Positions 18,551 through 26,267 of a stretch of 64,000 nucleotides of DNA are shown in pieces. A model generated the notes under the pieces. The model had not been told where the DNA came from. It saw nothing but the letters and a program-made list of their open reading frames with translations, and ran no database searches. Source of the DNA: Vibrio chagasii (GTDB lineage: Bacteria > Pseudomonadota > Gammaproteobacteria > Enterobacterales > Vibrionaceae); NCBI GenBank assembly GCA_041879415.1, contig CP090851.1, positions 1,302,001-1,366,000 on the forward strand, read 5' to 3'. The number at the start of each line of letters is the position of its first letter. Positions within the stretch are counted from its first letter, which is position 1. The position numbers and the translations under genes are program-made.

Positions 18551-18611
18551 AACTTACCTTTACCCACTAAAACCAACCCAGTTCATTCACTCAATTAACC
18601 ACTTCTCTCCG

Positions 18612-19025
18612 CTAATTGCTTTTACCCAAGGCAGCCTTCAAACCTTGTGCGTCTTTACAACCAATATAAATGTGTTTTCCACCGCTTAAGCTTAGCTTTA
18701 TTGCTGAGCCTGTCGATGCGTTATACAACCAACCATCGCTCAACATTCGGATACCAATACCTTGATACCACTTAGTTTGGTAAAACGATGTGTCGACGAT
18801 ATCAGATACCTTTACAACCTTTCGCCAAAAACCAAAGCCGAAATACCAAGTTAGCGTGTCGCCTTTAAGCTCAATCGTCATGGAGAAAAAAAGAATCGCA
18901 ATTAAAGCGTTTATCGACAGGGCAAAGAAGGCTCCGAGGCCGTCGTCAGATGTAAATACAATAAACACGCTAAGCATAATGAGGATCAGTAGCAACCCTT
19001 TGTTGAGCTCCTTGCTATAAAACAT
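18612..19025 (-). CDS. Hypothetical membrane protein with PH-like tail
   Basis: Unrecognised protein of 137 residues. Two hydrophobic helices lie at about 10-27 and 31-50. The remaining soluble part has a beta-rich pattern (ELKGDTLTWYFGFGFWRKVV, then IRMLSDGWLYNAS and IKLSLSGGKHIYIG) reminiscent of bacterial PH-like domains in small membrane proteins. AAAGGAG precedes the ATG. It could be a membrane-anchored stress or envelope protein, but this is a guess from architecture. Confidence 0.6.
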   Translation of the reverse strand: MFYSKELNKGLLLILIMLSVFIVFTSDDGLGAFFALSINALIAILFFSMTIELKGDTLTWYFGFGFWRKVVKVSDIVDTSFYQTKWYQGIGIRMLSDGWLYNASTGSAIKLSLSGGKHIYIGCKDAQGLKAALGKSN

Positions 19026-19069
19026 ACTTCAAACTCCTTTTGCTAGAGGTGTTGGTAAGCTACGTAACC

Positions 19070-19492
19070 TTATCTAAAGGCCAGCCTTCTAACCATTCGA
19101 GTCACAAAATGTGCGCAGACTCCAACAGCGATGCCAATGATCATTGCCTTGATGCTACCCAGCCAAAGTATCAAACCAGAGTACCCTTGTGCTGGCCCTA
19201 AACCGTCGTTTCTGGTCACATCGGTGAACATGAACCCATTCCACCAAACATGTAACAATACCGTAGATAAATGCATACAAATGGCAATAGTTCCAAACAA
19301 CGCATGCCTATCAAGAGCGCCATCTCGGCAAAATGAGAAAACGAGTAAAAAGGTAAAAATTAAAGGCGCAGACAGCACCAAAGAGACAGTGAACGCTTCT
19401 GACCCACTCTCGCTTCCATAACTATAAGTGCTAAACACCATGGCCATTGAGAGCAAAAGCGGCACAAGTGCAGTCCATGTTAATCTGTTCAT
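19070..19492 (-). CDS. Hypothetical four-helix membrane protein
   Basis: Unrecognised inner-membrane protein of 140 residues. Hydrophobic segments lie near 5-24, 33-53, 64-86 and 107-133; the loop between the last two contains FTDVTRNDGLGPAQG. The C-terminus is basic (RMVRRLAFR), indicating a cytoplasmic end. GGGAACTGAA precedes the start. It is 45 bases from the preceding small membrane-protein gene and on the same strand, so the two may be cotranscribed. Confidence 0.55.
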   Translation of the reverse strand: MNRLTWTALVPLLLSMAMVFSTYSYGSESGSEAFTVSLVLSAPLIFTFLLVFSFCRDGALDRHALFGTIAICMHLSTVLLHVWWNGFMFTDVTRNDGLGPAQGYSGLILWLGSIKAMIIGIAVGVCAHFVTRMVRRLAFR

Positions 19493-19787
19493 TTCAGTTC
19501 CCTGTCTTAGTAATTAGCTTGAAGAAAAATTCGATAATCGACAGGGAACGTTAATTACCAAAAGTTGCACATCTGAATTGCACTTATATCTCAATAACTC
19601 GATAGAAAACTCAGTCTTCGGTGAACTTCATGTAACGCAGTTTTACGTTGGTTGCTGCATTACGCAAAACATAAAGTGTTTACTCAGAATTTAATTGGGT
19701 ATTGGTTAAACAATCACAACGAAAAGTACCGCTTATTTCGAATCGACTTATTAACCTTGTCAGGAAAGTTGTCTCTGAACTCATACG
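19493..19787. other. Intergenic region with imperfect inverted repeats
   Basis: No coding frame is supported. Two hairpins are visible: AAAGTTG near 19793 pairs with CAACTTT near 19766 around the stop of the acetyltransferase gene, and GTAACGCAG (about 19632) pairs with CTGCATTAC (about 19655) with one mismatch. The minus-strand stop lies in GCCTAAC, which resembles the end of an attC site, but the rest of such a site is not recognisable. Confidence 0.4.
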
Positions 19788-20342
19788 TTAGGCAACTTTT
19801 GTCGGTCGCACCATTTCTTTAAAGATTTGCCCGTTTAATTCGAAGTCTTTAACGTATGTAAAGCCTGCTTTTTGAATATGAGCGGAAAAAGAACGAGCGT
19901 TATCCTGGTGTACGTAGGTGTAAACATACGGGAACTCGTCACTTTTTGCCTTACAACTAAATTGAAACAGCTTCTCAAACACACCTTGGCCGCGGCTCCC
20001 CTTACCCACACAAACTGGCCCCCAGAAGTATGAATTGGTTGTATTTAACTGAGTGCTTTCAATAGTCACAGTAGAAAGCTTAGTCGCGACTGATGTTAAC
20101 CCCTCGGAACATCTCCAAAATTGCCATGAAGCACAAACCGCCATCGCAACAATGACATGGTCGATTTCAGCAACAAACACCGCCTCTTCTTGCTGGATTA
20201 CTTTTTTGAGCAGCCCTTCGTCTAGGACAGTGTTCAAGAAACCATCTGATTTATCCGACTCATCCAAATTTGAAACATGACACGATTCCTGCAATGCGAC
20301 TAGTTGCCTGATATCCTCAAGCTTTGCAGTTCTTATTTCCAT
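19788..20342 (-). CDS. GNAT family N-acetyltransferase
   Basis: Acetyl-CoA-dependent acetyltransferase of 184 residues. N-terminal MEIRTAKLEDIRQLVALQE is the usual GNAT first strand and helix. The acetyl-CoA pyrophosphate loop is GKGSRGQGVFEKLF, near residue 120, and the C-terminal part (ARSFSAHIQKAGFTYVKDFE) matches the last strands. The substrate is unknown. It is the first of eleven GNAT genes scattered on the minus strand of this window. Confidence 0.8.
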   Translation of the reverse strand: MEIRTAKLEDIRQLVALQESCHVSNLDESDKSDGFLNTVLDEGLLKKVIQQEEAVFVAEIDHVIVAMAVCASWQFWRCSEGLTSVATKLSTVTIESTQLNTTNSYFWGPVCVGKGSRGQGVFEKLFQFSCKAKSDEFPYVYTYVHQDNARSFSAHIQKAGFTYVKDFELNGQIFKEMVRPTKVA

Positions 20343-20397
20343 TACTACCTCTGATTATCCTTTCTTCTAATTGAGCTATGGGGGATTGTATTGCCGT

Positions 20398-20883
20398 TTA
20401 GCCTGTTACCCTCGACATGATAATGATGTCTATTAATTCACCGTCAACCAACACTGCCTTGCGTTTTGTCCCCTCGACCTCAAAGCCAAATGACTTATAC
20501 AGCGACAACGCAGCAGCATTGTTAGCATGAACTTCCAATTCAAGGCGTGCTAGATCCAACTCTTTGTCACAATAAGACACCAAGTGTCCTAATAAAAAAC
20601 GACCTACGCCCTTTCCACGAGAAGCTTTTGCTACCGCAACTCCAAAAGAAGCAGAGTGTTTTAATCTTGGTTTTGTCGAGAGATTTAACGCTAAATGCCC
20701 TAAAAGTTCGCCATCTTTAGCAATGGCAACGAAATGGCGTTGGTTATCATTGAACATCGCATCAAACTCTTCCCGTTTGATATCTGCTGAATAGCGATTG
20801 TTGTTCACGACTTCTTTATCGGTATAAATGTCGTATAAGGCTGGTAGATCAGCTAAATCCATTTCTCTGATTTTCATGAACAA
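20398..20883 (-). CDS. GNAT family N-acetyltransferase
   Basis: Acetyltransferase of 161 residues with a full GNAT fold: MKIREMDLADLPALYDIY at the start, acetyl-CoA loop VAKASRGKGVGRFLLGHL (about 87-104), and the LELEVHANNAAALSLYKSFGFEVEG stretch of which NAAALSLYKSFGF is the common C-terminal motif. The start may be the second Met (MKIREMD, two codons in), the usual beginning for this family. Resembles RimJ/YjcF-like general acetyltransferases; substrate unknown. Confidence 0.85.
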   Translation of the reverse strand: MFMKIREMDLADLPALYDIYTDKEVVNNNRYSADIKREEFDAMFNDNQRHFVAIAKDGELLGHLALNLSTKPRLKHSASFGVAVAKASRGKGVGRFLLGHLVSYCDKELDLARLELEVHANNAAALSLYKSFGFEVEGTKRKAVLVDGELIDIIIMSRVTG

Positions 20884-20953
20884 GTAAGCTCCAAACGTTT
20901 TAAAGACGAAAGTTATCCCTTCCCTGACCTCTAGATGTACCGGGAATTGGTTG

Positions 20954-21508
20954 TCAAACCCAAGATAGCACTCTCACTTGCGGCCATCTAGCTTTGTAAC
21001 TAGCTATCATTTTGCTGTAGTTCTCTTTAGTCATTGCTCGCTTATTTGGCTTGATCAACATGTTAAATGCGTCCTCTAATCCGTAAGGTGCAAATATTCT
21101 GATGTGATCTGACCCTTCTATGGTGAAGCCAATAGCAAAAGCAGATAACCAAGATTCAATACCTTGCTCAACACACTCATATGGCTGAATGGAACATCCG
21201 AACTTCGTCGAATAGCGTTCATGGATAGTTGCCTGATTTTTTACATCAATATCTACGATATGACTTAACCGCGAGCAAATGCGACTTTTAAACCCATCTT
21301 CACTGGTGAGCTGAGAACTGTCGAAATAAACGATATCAAAGTCCTTCACCTGATCGAGAAGTGGCTTATTTTCAATACTATTCCAGACTACTTGAGTAAT
21401 AGCGCCACCAGCAATATAGAAGTTTGGCAACCCTACTTCTCGACACACTTTAGCAGTCTCAACTAACTCAGGAACTTGATGGATTAAATATTCAAGTTGT
21501 TTGTTCAT
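20954..21508 (-). CDS. Nucleotidyltransferase family protein (DUF925-type)
   Basis: Protein of 184 residues recognised as the NTP_transf_6/DUF925 family. Marks are YIAGGAITQVVWN (about 31-43), KDFDIVYFD with the metal-binding Asp pair (about 56-64) and a C-terminal FAPYGLEDAFNMLIKPNKR segment. The fold is that of nucleotidyltransferases but the reaction is not known. It stands alone, with GNAT genes on both sides. Confidence 0.8.
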   Translation of the reverse strand: MNKQLEYLIHQVPELVETAKVCREVGLPNFYIAGGAITQVVWNSIENKPLLDQVKDFDIVYFDSSQLTSEDGFKSRICSRLSHIVDIDVKNQATIHERYSTKFGCSIQPYECVEQGIESWLSAFAIGFTIEGSDHIRIFAPYGLEDAFNMLIKPNKRAMTKENYSKMIASYKARWPQVRVLSWV

Positions 21509-21581
21509 ACTGGCCTATTAGAGCATGCTAAAGGTGAAGAAGATTGAAATGAATCACTGAAGCAGATCGTGAGTAAACAGC

Positions 21582-22037
21582 CTACAACGCGAGTTTGAAC
21601 CCTTCATGTGTTGCTTTGAATCCGAGTTTCTCGTAGAACCTGATCGCATCAGGGCGCTGCTTGTCACTTGTTAACTGAACGATTGTACAGCCTTTGTTTT
21701 TTGCCAGTTCGATAGCGTGTCCGAACATTTGCTCACCGAAACCTTGTCCACGATAGTCACTGTGGATTCGAACACCTTCGATAAGACAACGCCAACTACC
21801 AATATGCGTTAGATACGGAATAAAGGTTAGTTGAAGCATCCCGACTAGAGCACCTTCCAGTTCAACAACCAATAATTCGTTGTTTGGGTCTCGTGCAATC
21901 GCTTCGAACGCTTCAATGTAGCCACGATTCAACGGAATAGACGCATCTTCTCTTTTACTACCAAGTGGGTCATTTGAAAGCAAAGCAACAAGGCTTTCCA
22001 AATCTTCAAATTCAGCTGAACGATACTTTAATTCCAT
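21582..22037 (-). CDS. GNAT family N-acetyltransferase
   Basis: Acetyltransferase of 151 residues. The N-terminal segment is MELKYRSAEFEDLESLVALL; the acetyl-CoA loop is DYRGQGFGEQMFGHAIELA (about 95-113); the C-terminal motif is PDAIRFYEKLGFKATHEG. AAAAAGGATTTATAG precedes the start. On the minus strand this gene directly follows a diverged attC site (22063-22192), so it could be a captured integron cassette. Substrate unknown. Confidence 0.85.
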   Translation of the reverse strand: MELKYRSAEFEDLESLVALLSNDPLGSKREDASIPLNRGYIEAFEAIARDPNNELLVVELEGALVGMLQLTFIPYLTHIGSWRCLIEGVRIHSDYRGQGFGEQMFGHAIELAKNKGCTIVQLTSDKQRPDAIRFYEKLGFKATHEGFKLAL

Positions 22038-22062
22038 CTATAAATCCTTTTTACTTCTCACT

Positions 22063-22192
22063 ACTAAACCCGCATTTAAGCACGAGCAATGCGACGACAA
22101 AGCTTCACCTTACCATCGTAAAAATCGAACTCAACTATTGGATGGAAAAAGACATGCTTTGGGAATCAGGTCTTAGATTGTTTGTATATCAC
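22063..22192 (-). other. Diverged VCR-like attC site
   Basis: Compared on the plus strand with the intact site at 23229-23354 it keeps the same blocks in the same order: GAGCAATGCG (vs GAGCAACGCA), CACCTTACCATCGTAAAA (vs CACCTTAATCACTAAAA), AAAAGACATGCTTTGGGAATC (vs AAAATGCCACGCGTTGCGAATC) and TGTTTGTATATCAC (vs AGTTTGTTATGTGAT). The outer ends that recombination needs are degraded. It sits exactly between two co-oriented genes, as an attC should. Confidence 0.6.
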
Positions 22193-22195
22193 GCC

Positions 22196-22666
22196 CTAAT
22201 GAGTGCACCATTGCATTTCACAGGGCTCTCCATCATTATCCCCGTCAATTTTTACATTGGGGCAATTCGCTAAGTAGAACTTTGCTTCGTCGCAAGATCT
22301 CATTTGGCTACAGTAAGTCTTACCTTCACATCTAAAGCCCATATTTTCGTATGCAGGGGCTACTGCGACCTTTCCGTAAGTAAAGTACCCTATTGAACCT
22401 AAAACTAAACACGCTAAAAGCCCCGATAATATCGATGACAAAACGCTAGTGCTTTTATTAGGCGCTACACCAACCAAAGATACGAAATGAGCATTAGCCT
22501 TACCGTTTCTCCATACGAGTTGAAACTCGACAGAATCGCCAATTTCAGGATGTCTAAAGCCTTTTTCAAACTTTGATATATGGACGAAAATATCACCTTG
22601 GTGATCGTCAGAATTGATAAAGCCAAAACCTCGGTCATCGACCCAACGTACAATTGTTCCTCTCAT
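22196..22666 (-). CDS. Cold-shock-domain plus excalibur calcium-binding-domain membrane protein
   Basis: Protein of 156 residues from the chosen start. A cold-shock domain (about 1-67) has MRGTIVRWVDDRGFGFI and DIFVHISKFEKG, the RNP-like motifs that bind single-stranded nucleic acid. One membrane helix (about 75-97) follows. The C-terminus has the excalibur motif with Cys pairs and DGDNDGEPCE. I start at 22666, after GGGAAAGG; the frame runs open for twelve codons further upstream, but those codons lie in an attC half-site. Such fusions occur in Vibrio and Shewanella; function is unknown. It probably is an integron cassette gene. Confidence 0.82.
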   Translation of the reverse strand: MRGTIVRWVDDRGFGFINSDDHQGDIFVHISKFEKGFRHPEIGDSVEFQLVWRNGKANAHFVSLVGVAPNKSTSVLSSILSGLLACLVLGSIGYFTYGKVAVAPAYENMGFRCEGKTYCSQMRSCDEAKFYLANCPNVKIDGDNDGEPCEMQWCTH

Positions 22667-22684
22667 ATTTAACCTTTCCCTTGA

Positions 22685-22733
22685 AGCAAAAATGCCACGC
22701 ATTGCGAATCACTCTTAAACAATTTGTTATGTG
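22685..22733 (-). other. attC half-site (VCR left arm only)
   Basis: On the minus strand CATAACAAATTGTTTAAG then GATTCGCAATGCGTGGCATTT-type sequence, 34 of about 42 positions like the intact site at 23354. The second half of the site is missing and the next gene begins instead, so this is a deletion product. Confidence 0.8.
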
Positions 22734-22738
22734 ATTTT

Positions 22739-23209
22739 TCAACTTAGTTCACTATACAACTTTCTTATAACTGGATAAGTTGATAGCTTGTATTCCGTAA
22801 TGCTACGACTTAACTCTTCAATGTCACTATCTGAGCGAAATAGTAACGGATAAATTTGTTCAGCATCTTTACAAATACAAGAGGTTAAGCTGACCAGCTC
22901 ATCATTACCTAATAAATTTGCTATAGAACGAGATCGGTATGCTGAACTACACAGCTCTGACAAGTGCTGTTTTGATTTAATAATATCTCGCTCTGAATTT
23001 TTTGCTACGATGCACTCATTCATTGAGGTTTCAATGCTTTCCAACAACTCTGTTAATTGAAACACTAATTTCTTTTTATCTTCTAAAGTTGCTTTAAAAA
23101 CCTCTTGTTGGTGGCTGACTTTTGAACTCTTCAGCGCAACAAACCCTGTTATTGCTGCCCCCAATCCGATTTTTACAGCAGTATCCAATACATCTATTAT
23201 TGTAGTCAT
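22739..23209 (-). CDS. Hypothetical cassette protein with N-terminal membrane helix
   Basis: Unrecognised protein of 156 residues. A short hydrophobic, Gly-rich segment (VKIGLGAAITGFVAL, about 12-26) could anchor it in the membrane. The rest is charged and helical with coiled-coil character (about 30-110) and contains two Cys (SCICKD). It starts 20 bases after the end of the intact attC site, preceded by AAAGGAG, and ends next to an attC half-site. Gene, SD and flanking sites together form a classic integron cassette. Function unknown. Confidence 0.7.
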   Translation of the reverse strand: MTTIIDVLDTAVKIGLGAAITGFVALKSSKVSHQQEVFKATLEDKKKLVFQLTELLESIETSMNECIVAKNSERDIIKSKQHLSELCSSAYRSRSIANLLGNDELVSLTSCICKDAEQIYPLLFRSDSDIEELSRSITEYKLSTYPVIRKLYSELS

Positions 23210-23228
23210 AGCAATTTGGCTCTCCTTT

Positions 23229-23354
23229 CAGCTAACGCACTGTTAAGGGGGAGCAACGCAATACCGATGCCTCTGCAACCACCTTAATCACTAAAAGCAA
23301 CGCACAGTAAAAATGCCACGCGTTGCGAATCCGTGTTGAACAGTTTGTTATGTG
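23229..23354 (-). other. Intact integron attC site, VCR family
   Basis: About 125 bases with all expected parts. On the minus strand it begins CATAACAAACTGTTCAA and ends TTAACAGTGCGTTAGC, so the arms ACTGTTCAA/TTAACAGT pair as attC hairpins do. Internally it has GATTCGCAACGCGTGGCATTT and GTATTGCGTTGC, standard for Vibrio repeats. The stop codon of the upstream cassette gene lies in CATAAC. The next cassette gene starts just after the site. Confidence 0.9.
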
Positions 23355-23788
23355 ATTGGGTTCAACAGTGGCAATACGCCAAAAGTTTCACCCGCCCTAG
23401 CTTGATTTTCAATGTTATAGGCTTCTTCACTAGACTCTACTAAAAGGTATTGATACTCAAGATGTTCATGGATGTATGACTTAGTAAGACCATCCAACTT
23501 AAGCTCACCAGACGCAAACCTTGGTAAGTCTTCTTGTTTCAGGCTAGGAATAACCAAACGATTAGCAACATAAACACAGAACTGATCACCGCTTAATCGT
23601 CCGGATGCATGACTTTGAATACGAGTTATCAAACCAAATTTAGCTTTATGGCGATTATTTTCAATCTGACGACCAGACATACCACAGTAGACTAATTCTT
23701 GACCGCGCCAAATGGCATAAACCCCAGCTGCGACTTGAGGAATACCAGAGTTAGACCATTCAGAAAACGTGTATCGTTTTGAGAACAT
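23348..23788 (-). CDS. GIY-YIG-like nuclease-fold protein, cassette gene
   Basis: Protein of 146 residues. The segment GVYAIWRGQELVYCGMSGRQ (about 22-41) is a GIY-YIG motif in the form GVY-YCG. An Arg follows (LITRIQSHASGRLSG, about 53-67) and a late acidic/Asn segment SSEEAYNIENQARAG supplies candidate metal and catalytic residues. The stop codon overlaps the attC at 23354, and the 5' side at 23805-23812 reads GTTATGTG on the minus strand, like a cassette junction. Role could be DNA cleavage or repair; not established. Confidence 0.75.
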   Translation of the reverse strand: MFSKRYTFSEWSNSGIPQVAAGVYAIWRGQELVYCGMSGRQIENNRHKAKFGLITRIQSHASGRLSGDQFCVYVANRLVIPSLKQEDLPRFASGELKLDGLTKSYIHEHLEYQYLLVESSEEAYNIENQARAGETFGVLPLLNPIT

Positions 23789-23821
23789 TGATTGTTTCCT
23801 CTTAAATCACATAACAACTAT

Positions 23822-23842
23822 TAGATAGAATCATTCTATCTA
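23822..23842. promoter_or_regulatory. Perfect 21-base palindrome upstream of cassette gene
   Basis: TAGATAGAAT-C-ATTCTATCTA: ten-base perfect arms around one base, 34 bases upstream of the GIY-YIG gene start. It looks like an operator or a small hairpin. A CATAACAA next to it and TGCATGGCA 16 bases on echo attC words in the opposite orientation. Confidence 0.45.
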
Positions 23843-24012
23843 GTTTTATATGCATGGCACTCTAGCACAATTAGTTTCATTATTTCAGTGACTTAAAACA
23901 TAGATAAGCGCGTAAAATAACAAAATACAGAATATTTCCATATAGTATGAATCCAGTAAAAACCCTTTCGTAGTGTATGTACTCACAGATCTTCTGACCA
24001 TGTTGAAAGCAC

Positions 24013-24053
24013 AAAAAAGCCTGCCATCTATGCGAACATAAATGGCAGGCTTT
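24013..24053 (-). terminator. Terminator of the art operon
   Basis: On the minus strand stem AAAGCCTGCCAT / ATGGCAGGCTTT followed by a T-run, about 30 bases after the artM stop. Confidence 0.9.
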
Positions 24054-24083
24054 ATACGTTAGTTAAGCTTTTGACTGGCTAGC

Positions 24084-24752
24084 TTACGCCGCTTCAAATG
24101 CGAGGGCTTTCTTTTCTACTTGGCGGAAGATAAGTGTTAAAATGCCGTTTACTGCTAGGTAGAATGCACCAGCGATACCGAACACAGTCAGTGTATCGTA
24201 CGTTTGGCCGTTAATACGCTGAGCGTAGCCCATCAAATCCATGATAGTAATAGTGCTTGCTAGTGATGTGCCTTTGAAGACTAGAATCACTTCGTTTGAG
24301 TAAGCTGGAACGGCACGGCGTAATGCGTATGGCAGAAGCACTTTAAGCGTCGCGATTTTGTCCATACCTAGTGCACGACATGCTTCCCACTGCCCTGCAG
24401 GAATCGCGTTGAATGCGCCTCTGAACAGTAGCGTGCTGTATGCGGCAGTGTTCAAAGCCAGTGCCAACATTGCGCAGAACCAAGGTTGGCTAAGCCATGT
24501 CCACATGAAACTTTCACGAATCCAATCGAACTGACCAGGGCCGTAATACACCAAGAAGATCTGAACCAGTAATGGTGTACCGGTGAACAAGGTGATGATG
24601 CCGCGTGTTACCCAGTGAATCGCAGGGAGTCTTAGGATCAGTGTTACCGTCATCAGCAGCGACAAGATACATCCAACAAGCAGCGACGCGCCTGTTAGTT
24701 GCAGGCTAGTTACTAAACCTTCAAGCATTTGAGAGAGGTATTGTTGATTCAT
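24084..24752 (-). CDS. artM: Arginine-type ABC transporter permease ArtM
   Basis: Inner-membrane permease of 222 residues of the polar amino acid (HisMQ) family with about five helices. The ATPase-contact EAA loop reads FNAIPAGQWEACRALGMDK (about 114-132). It is last in the artP-artI-artQ-artM order found in E. coli and overlaps artQ by four bases. With ArtQ it should form the heterodimeric channel for arginine or another basic amino acid; other basic amino acids are possible substrates. Confidence 0.88.
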   Translation of the reverse strand: MNQQYLSQMLEGLVTSLQLTGASLLVGCILSLLMTVTLILRLPAIHWVTRGIITLFTGTPLLVQIFLVYYGPGQFDWIRESFMWTWLSQPWFCAMLALALNTAAYSTLLFRGAFNAIPAGQWEACRALGMDKIATLKVLLPYALRRAVPAYSNEVILVFKGTSLASTITIMDLMGYAQRINGQTYDTLTVFGIAGAFYLAVNGILTLIFRQVEKKALAFEAA

Positions 24753-25435
24753 GCCATTGCCCCTTTGTTACCCAAACCTTGAATAGAGAACTTACCATCA
24801 ATCACTTTTACTGCTCTTTGCGTAATCAATGTGATGATTAGGTAGATAGCTGCCGCCGTTGCGTACCAAGTAAATGCTTCGTGCGTTGCTGCTGATGTTA
24901 ATTGCGCTTGTTTCAGGAGATCGGTGACACCAATCAGAGAAACCAGTGCAGTGTCTTTCAATAGAACCAACCACTGGTTCGTTAAGCCTGGTAGTGCGTG
25001 TCTTACTGCTTGTGGCAAAACAATTCTGAAGAATGCGTGCGATTGTGGGATACCCAATGCACTCGCCGCTTCTCTCTGCCCTTTACCTACCGCTTTCAAT
25101 GCACCACGAATAGTTTGTGAAGCGTATGAAGCGAAAATAAGTGACAACGCAACAACACCAGATAAGAACGGGCTAACTTCAACAAAGTCACCAGTGATCA
25201 TGAAGAGCACTTGTGTTGAGCCAAAGTAGATAAACAAAACCACCAAGATTTCTGGTAGACCACGTACGATTGTCACGAACGCAGTTGTCGGCCATTTGAT
25301 TGCAACACGACGAGACATTTCACCGCCTGCAAACATTACCGCTAAAACTAATCCAACCAATAGGCTTACGAATGCAAGCTGAATAGTCATCCAGCTTGCC
25401 TCGACGAGCCCTAAAGAGTAACCCGTTAATTCCAT
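24749..25435 (-). CDS. artQ: Arginine-type ABC transporter permease ArtQ
   Basis: Permease of 228 residues, partner of ArtM, with five hydrophobic helices. The EAA loop is ALKAVGKGQREAASALGIPQ (about 112-131). The gene begins three bases after the binding-protein stop and overlaps artM by four bases, so translation is tightly coupled. Family and order identify it as ArtQ; specificity within the basic amino acids is by analogy. Confidence 0.88.
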   Translation of the reverse strand: MELTGYSLGLVEASWMTIQLAFVSLLVGLVLAVMFAGGEMSRRVAIKWPTTAFVTIVRGLPEILVVLFIYFGSTQVLFMITGDFVEVSPFLSGVVALSLIFASYASQTIRGALKAVGKGQREAASALGIPQSHAFFRIVLPQAVRHALPGLTNQWLVLLKDTALVSLIGVTDLLKQAQLTSAATHEAFTWYATAAAIYLIITLITQRAVKVIDGKFSIQGLGNKGAMA

Positions 25436-25438
25436 AAA

Positions 25439-26170
25439 TTACTTACCGAAGTACTTGTTGAAGATCTTGTCGTACTCGCCGTTTGCTTTAACTGCTGCAA
25501 GTGCTGTGTTCAATTGTGCAACTAGCTCTGGGTTGCTCTTGTTTACTGCGATACCAAAACCGTTACCGAAGTACTCTTGGTTTGTTACTTGGTCGCCAAC
25601 GTACGTTAGGTTGTCTTCTTTCTTAAACCATTCAGCGACTACTGCTGTGTCACCGAATACAGAGTCGATACGACCGTTTTTCATATCGATGAATGCATCT
25701 TGGTAGCTTGAGTAAGGTACTGCTGTCACACCTGGTAGTTGCTCAAGAAGGTAGCTTTGGTGAGTAGAACCGTTTTGAACACCGATACGCTTGCCTTCTA
25801 ATGCTGCTTGGTCTGCTACTTTGCCTTCAATAGAGATGAATGCTGCAGAGTTGTCGTAGTAAGCGTCAGAGAAGTTTACTTGTTGAAGACGTGCTTCAGT
25901 GATGTCCATTGCAGAGATAGCCGCATCGTAACGTTTGAATTTAAGAGCTGGGATTAGGCTGTCGAATGCTTGGTTGTGGAAAGTACACGTTGCTTTCATC
26001 TCTTCACAAAGTGCGTTTGCTAGATCAACGTCGAAGCCTTGGATTTGGTTGTTCTCGTCCATGTATTCGAATGGTGCATAAGTCGCTTCCATTGCGAATT
26101 TGATTTCTTCTTGAGCTGCTGCATTGAAAGAAGCAAGGCCGATAAGAGAAGCTAGTAGAATCTTTTTCAT
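25439..26170 (-). CDS. artI: Periplasmic amino acid-binding protein ArtI/ArtJ-like
   Basis: Periplasmic substrate-binding protein of 243 residues, family 3. The signal peptide is MKKILLASLIGLASFNAAA with cleavage before QEE. The mature part opens with IKFAMEATYAPFEYMDENNQI, given here only by position (about 23-43), and has GFDVDLANALCEE and AAISAMDITEARLQQVNFS, all typical of Arg/Lys/His binding proteins. It lies between artP and artQ, with a 97-base gap to artP. AGTAACAAA precedes it rather than a strong SD. Confidence 0.88.
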   Translation of the reverse strand: MKKILLASLIGLASFNAAAQEEIKFAMEATYAPFEYMDENNQIQGFDVDLANALCEEMKATCTFHNQAFDSLIPALKFKRYDAAISAMDITEARLQQVNFSDAYYDNSAAFISIEGKVADQAALEGKRIGVQNGSTHQSYLLEQLPGVTAVPYSSYQDAFIDMKNGRIDSVFGDTAVVAEWFKKEDNLTYVGDQVTNQEYFGNGFGIAVNKSNPELVAQLNTALAAVKANGEYDKIFNKYFGK

Positions 26171-26267
26171 TTTGTTACTCCGAATACTGTGTAATAGCGG
26201 CCTGTGGCCATTCTTATAATTTGATTGTTTTAATCGATGTTGTGTTTAGGTAAATATAGTCAATGAC

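Noticed and set aside
19632..19797. Complete attC between the acetyltransferase gene and the four-helix protein gene
   Set aside because: GCCTAAC and GCGTTAC are present but 165 bases apart and without VCR internal blocks; kept only as a note.
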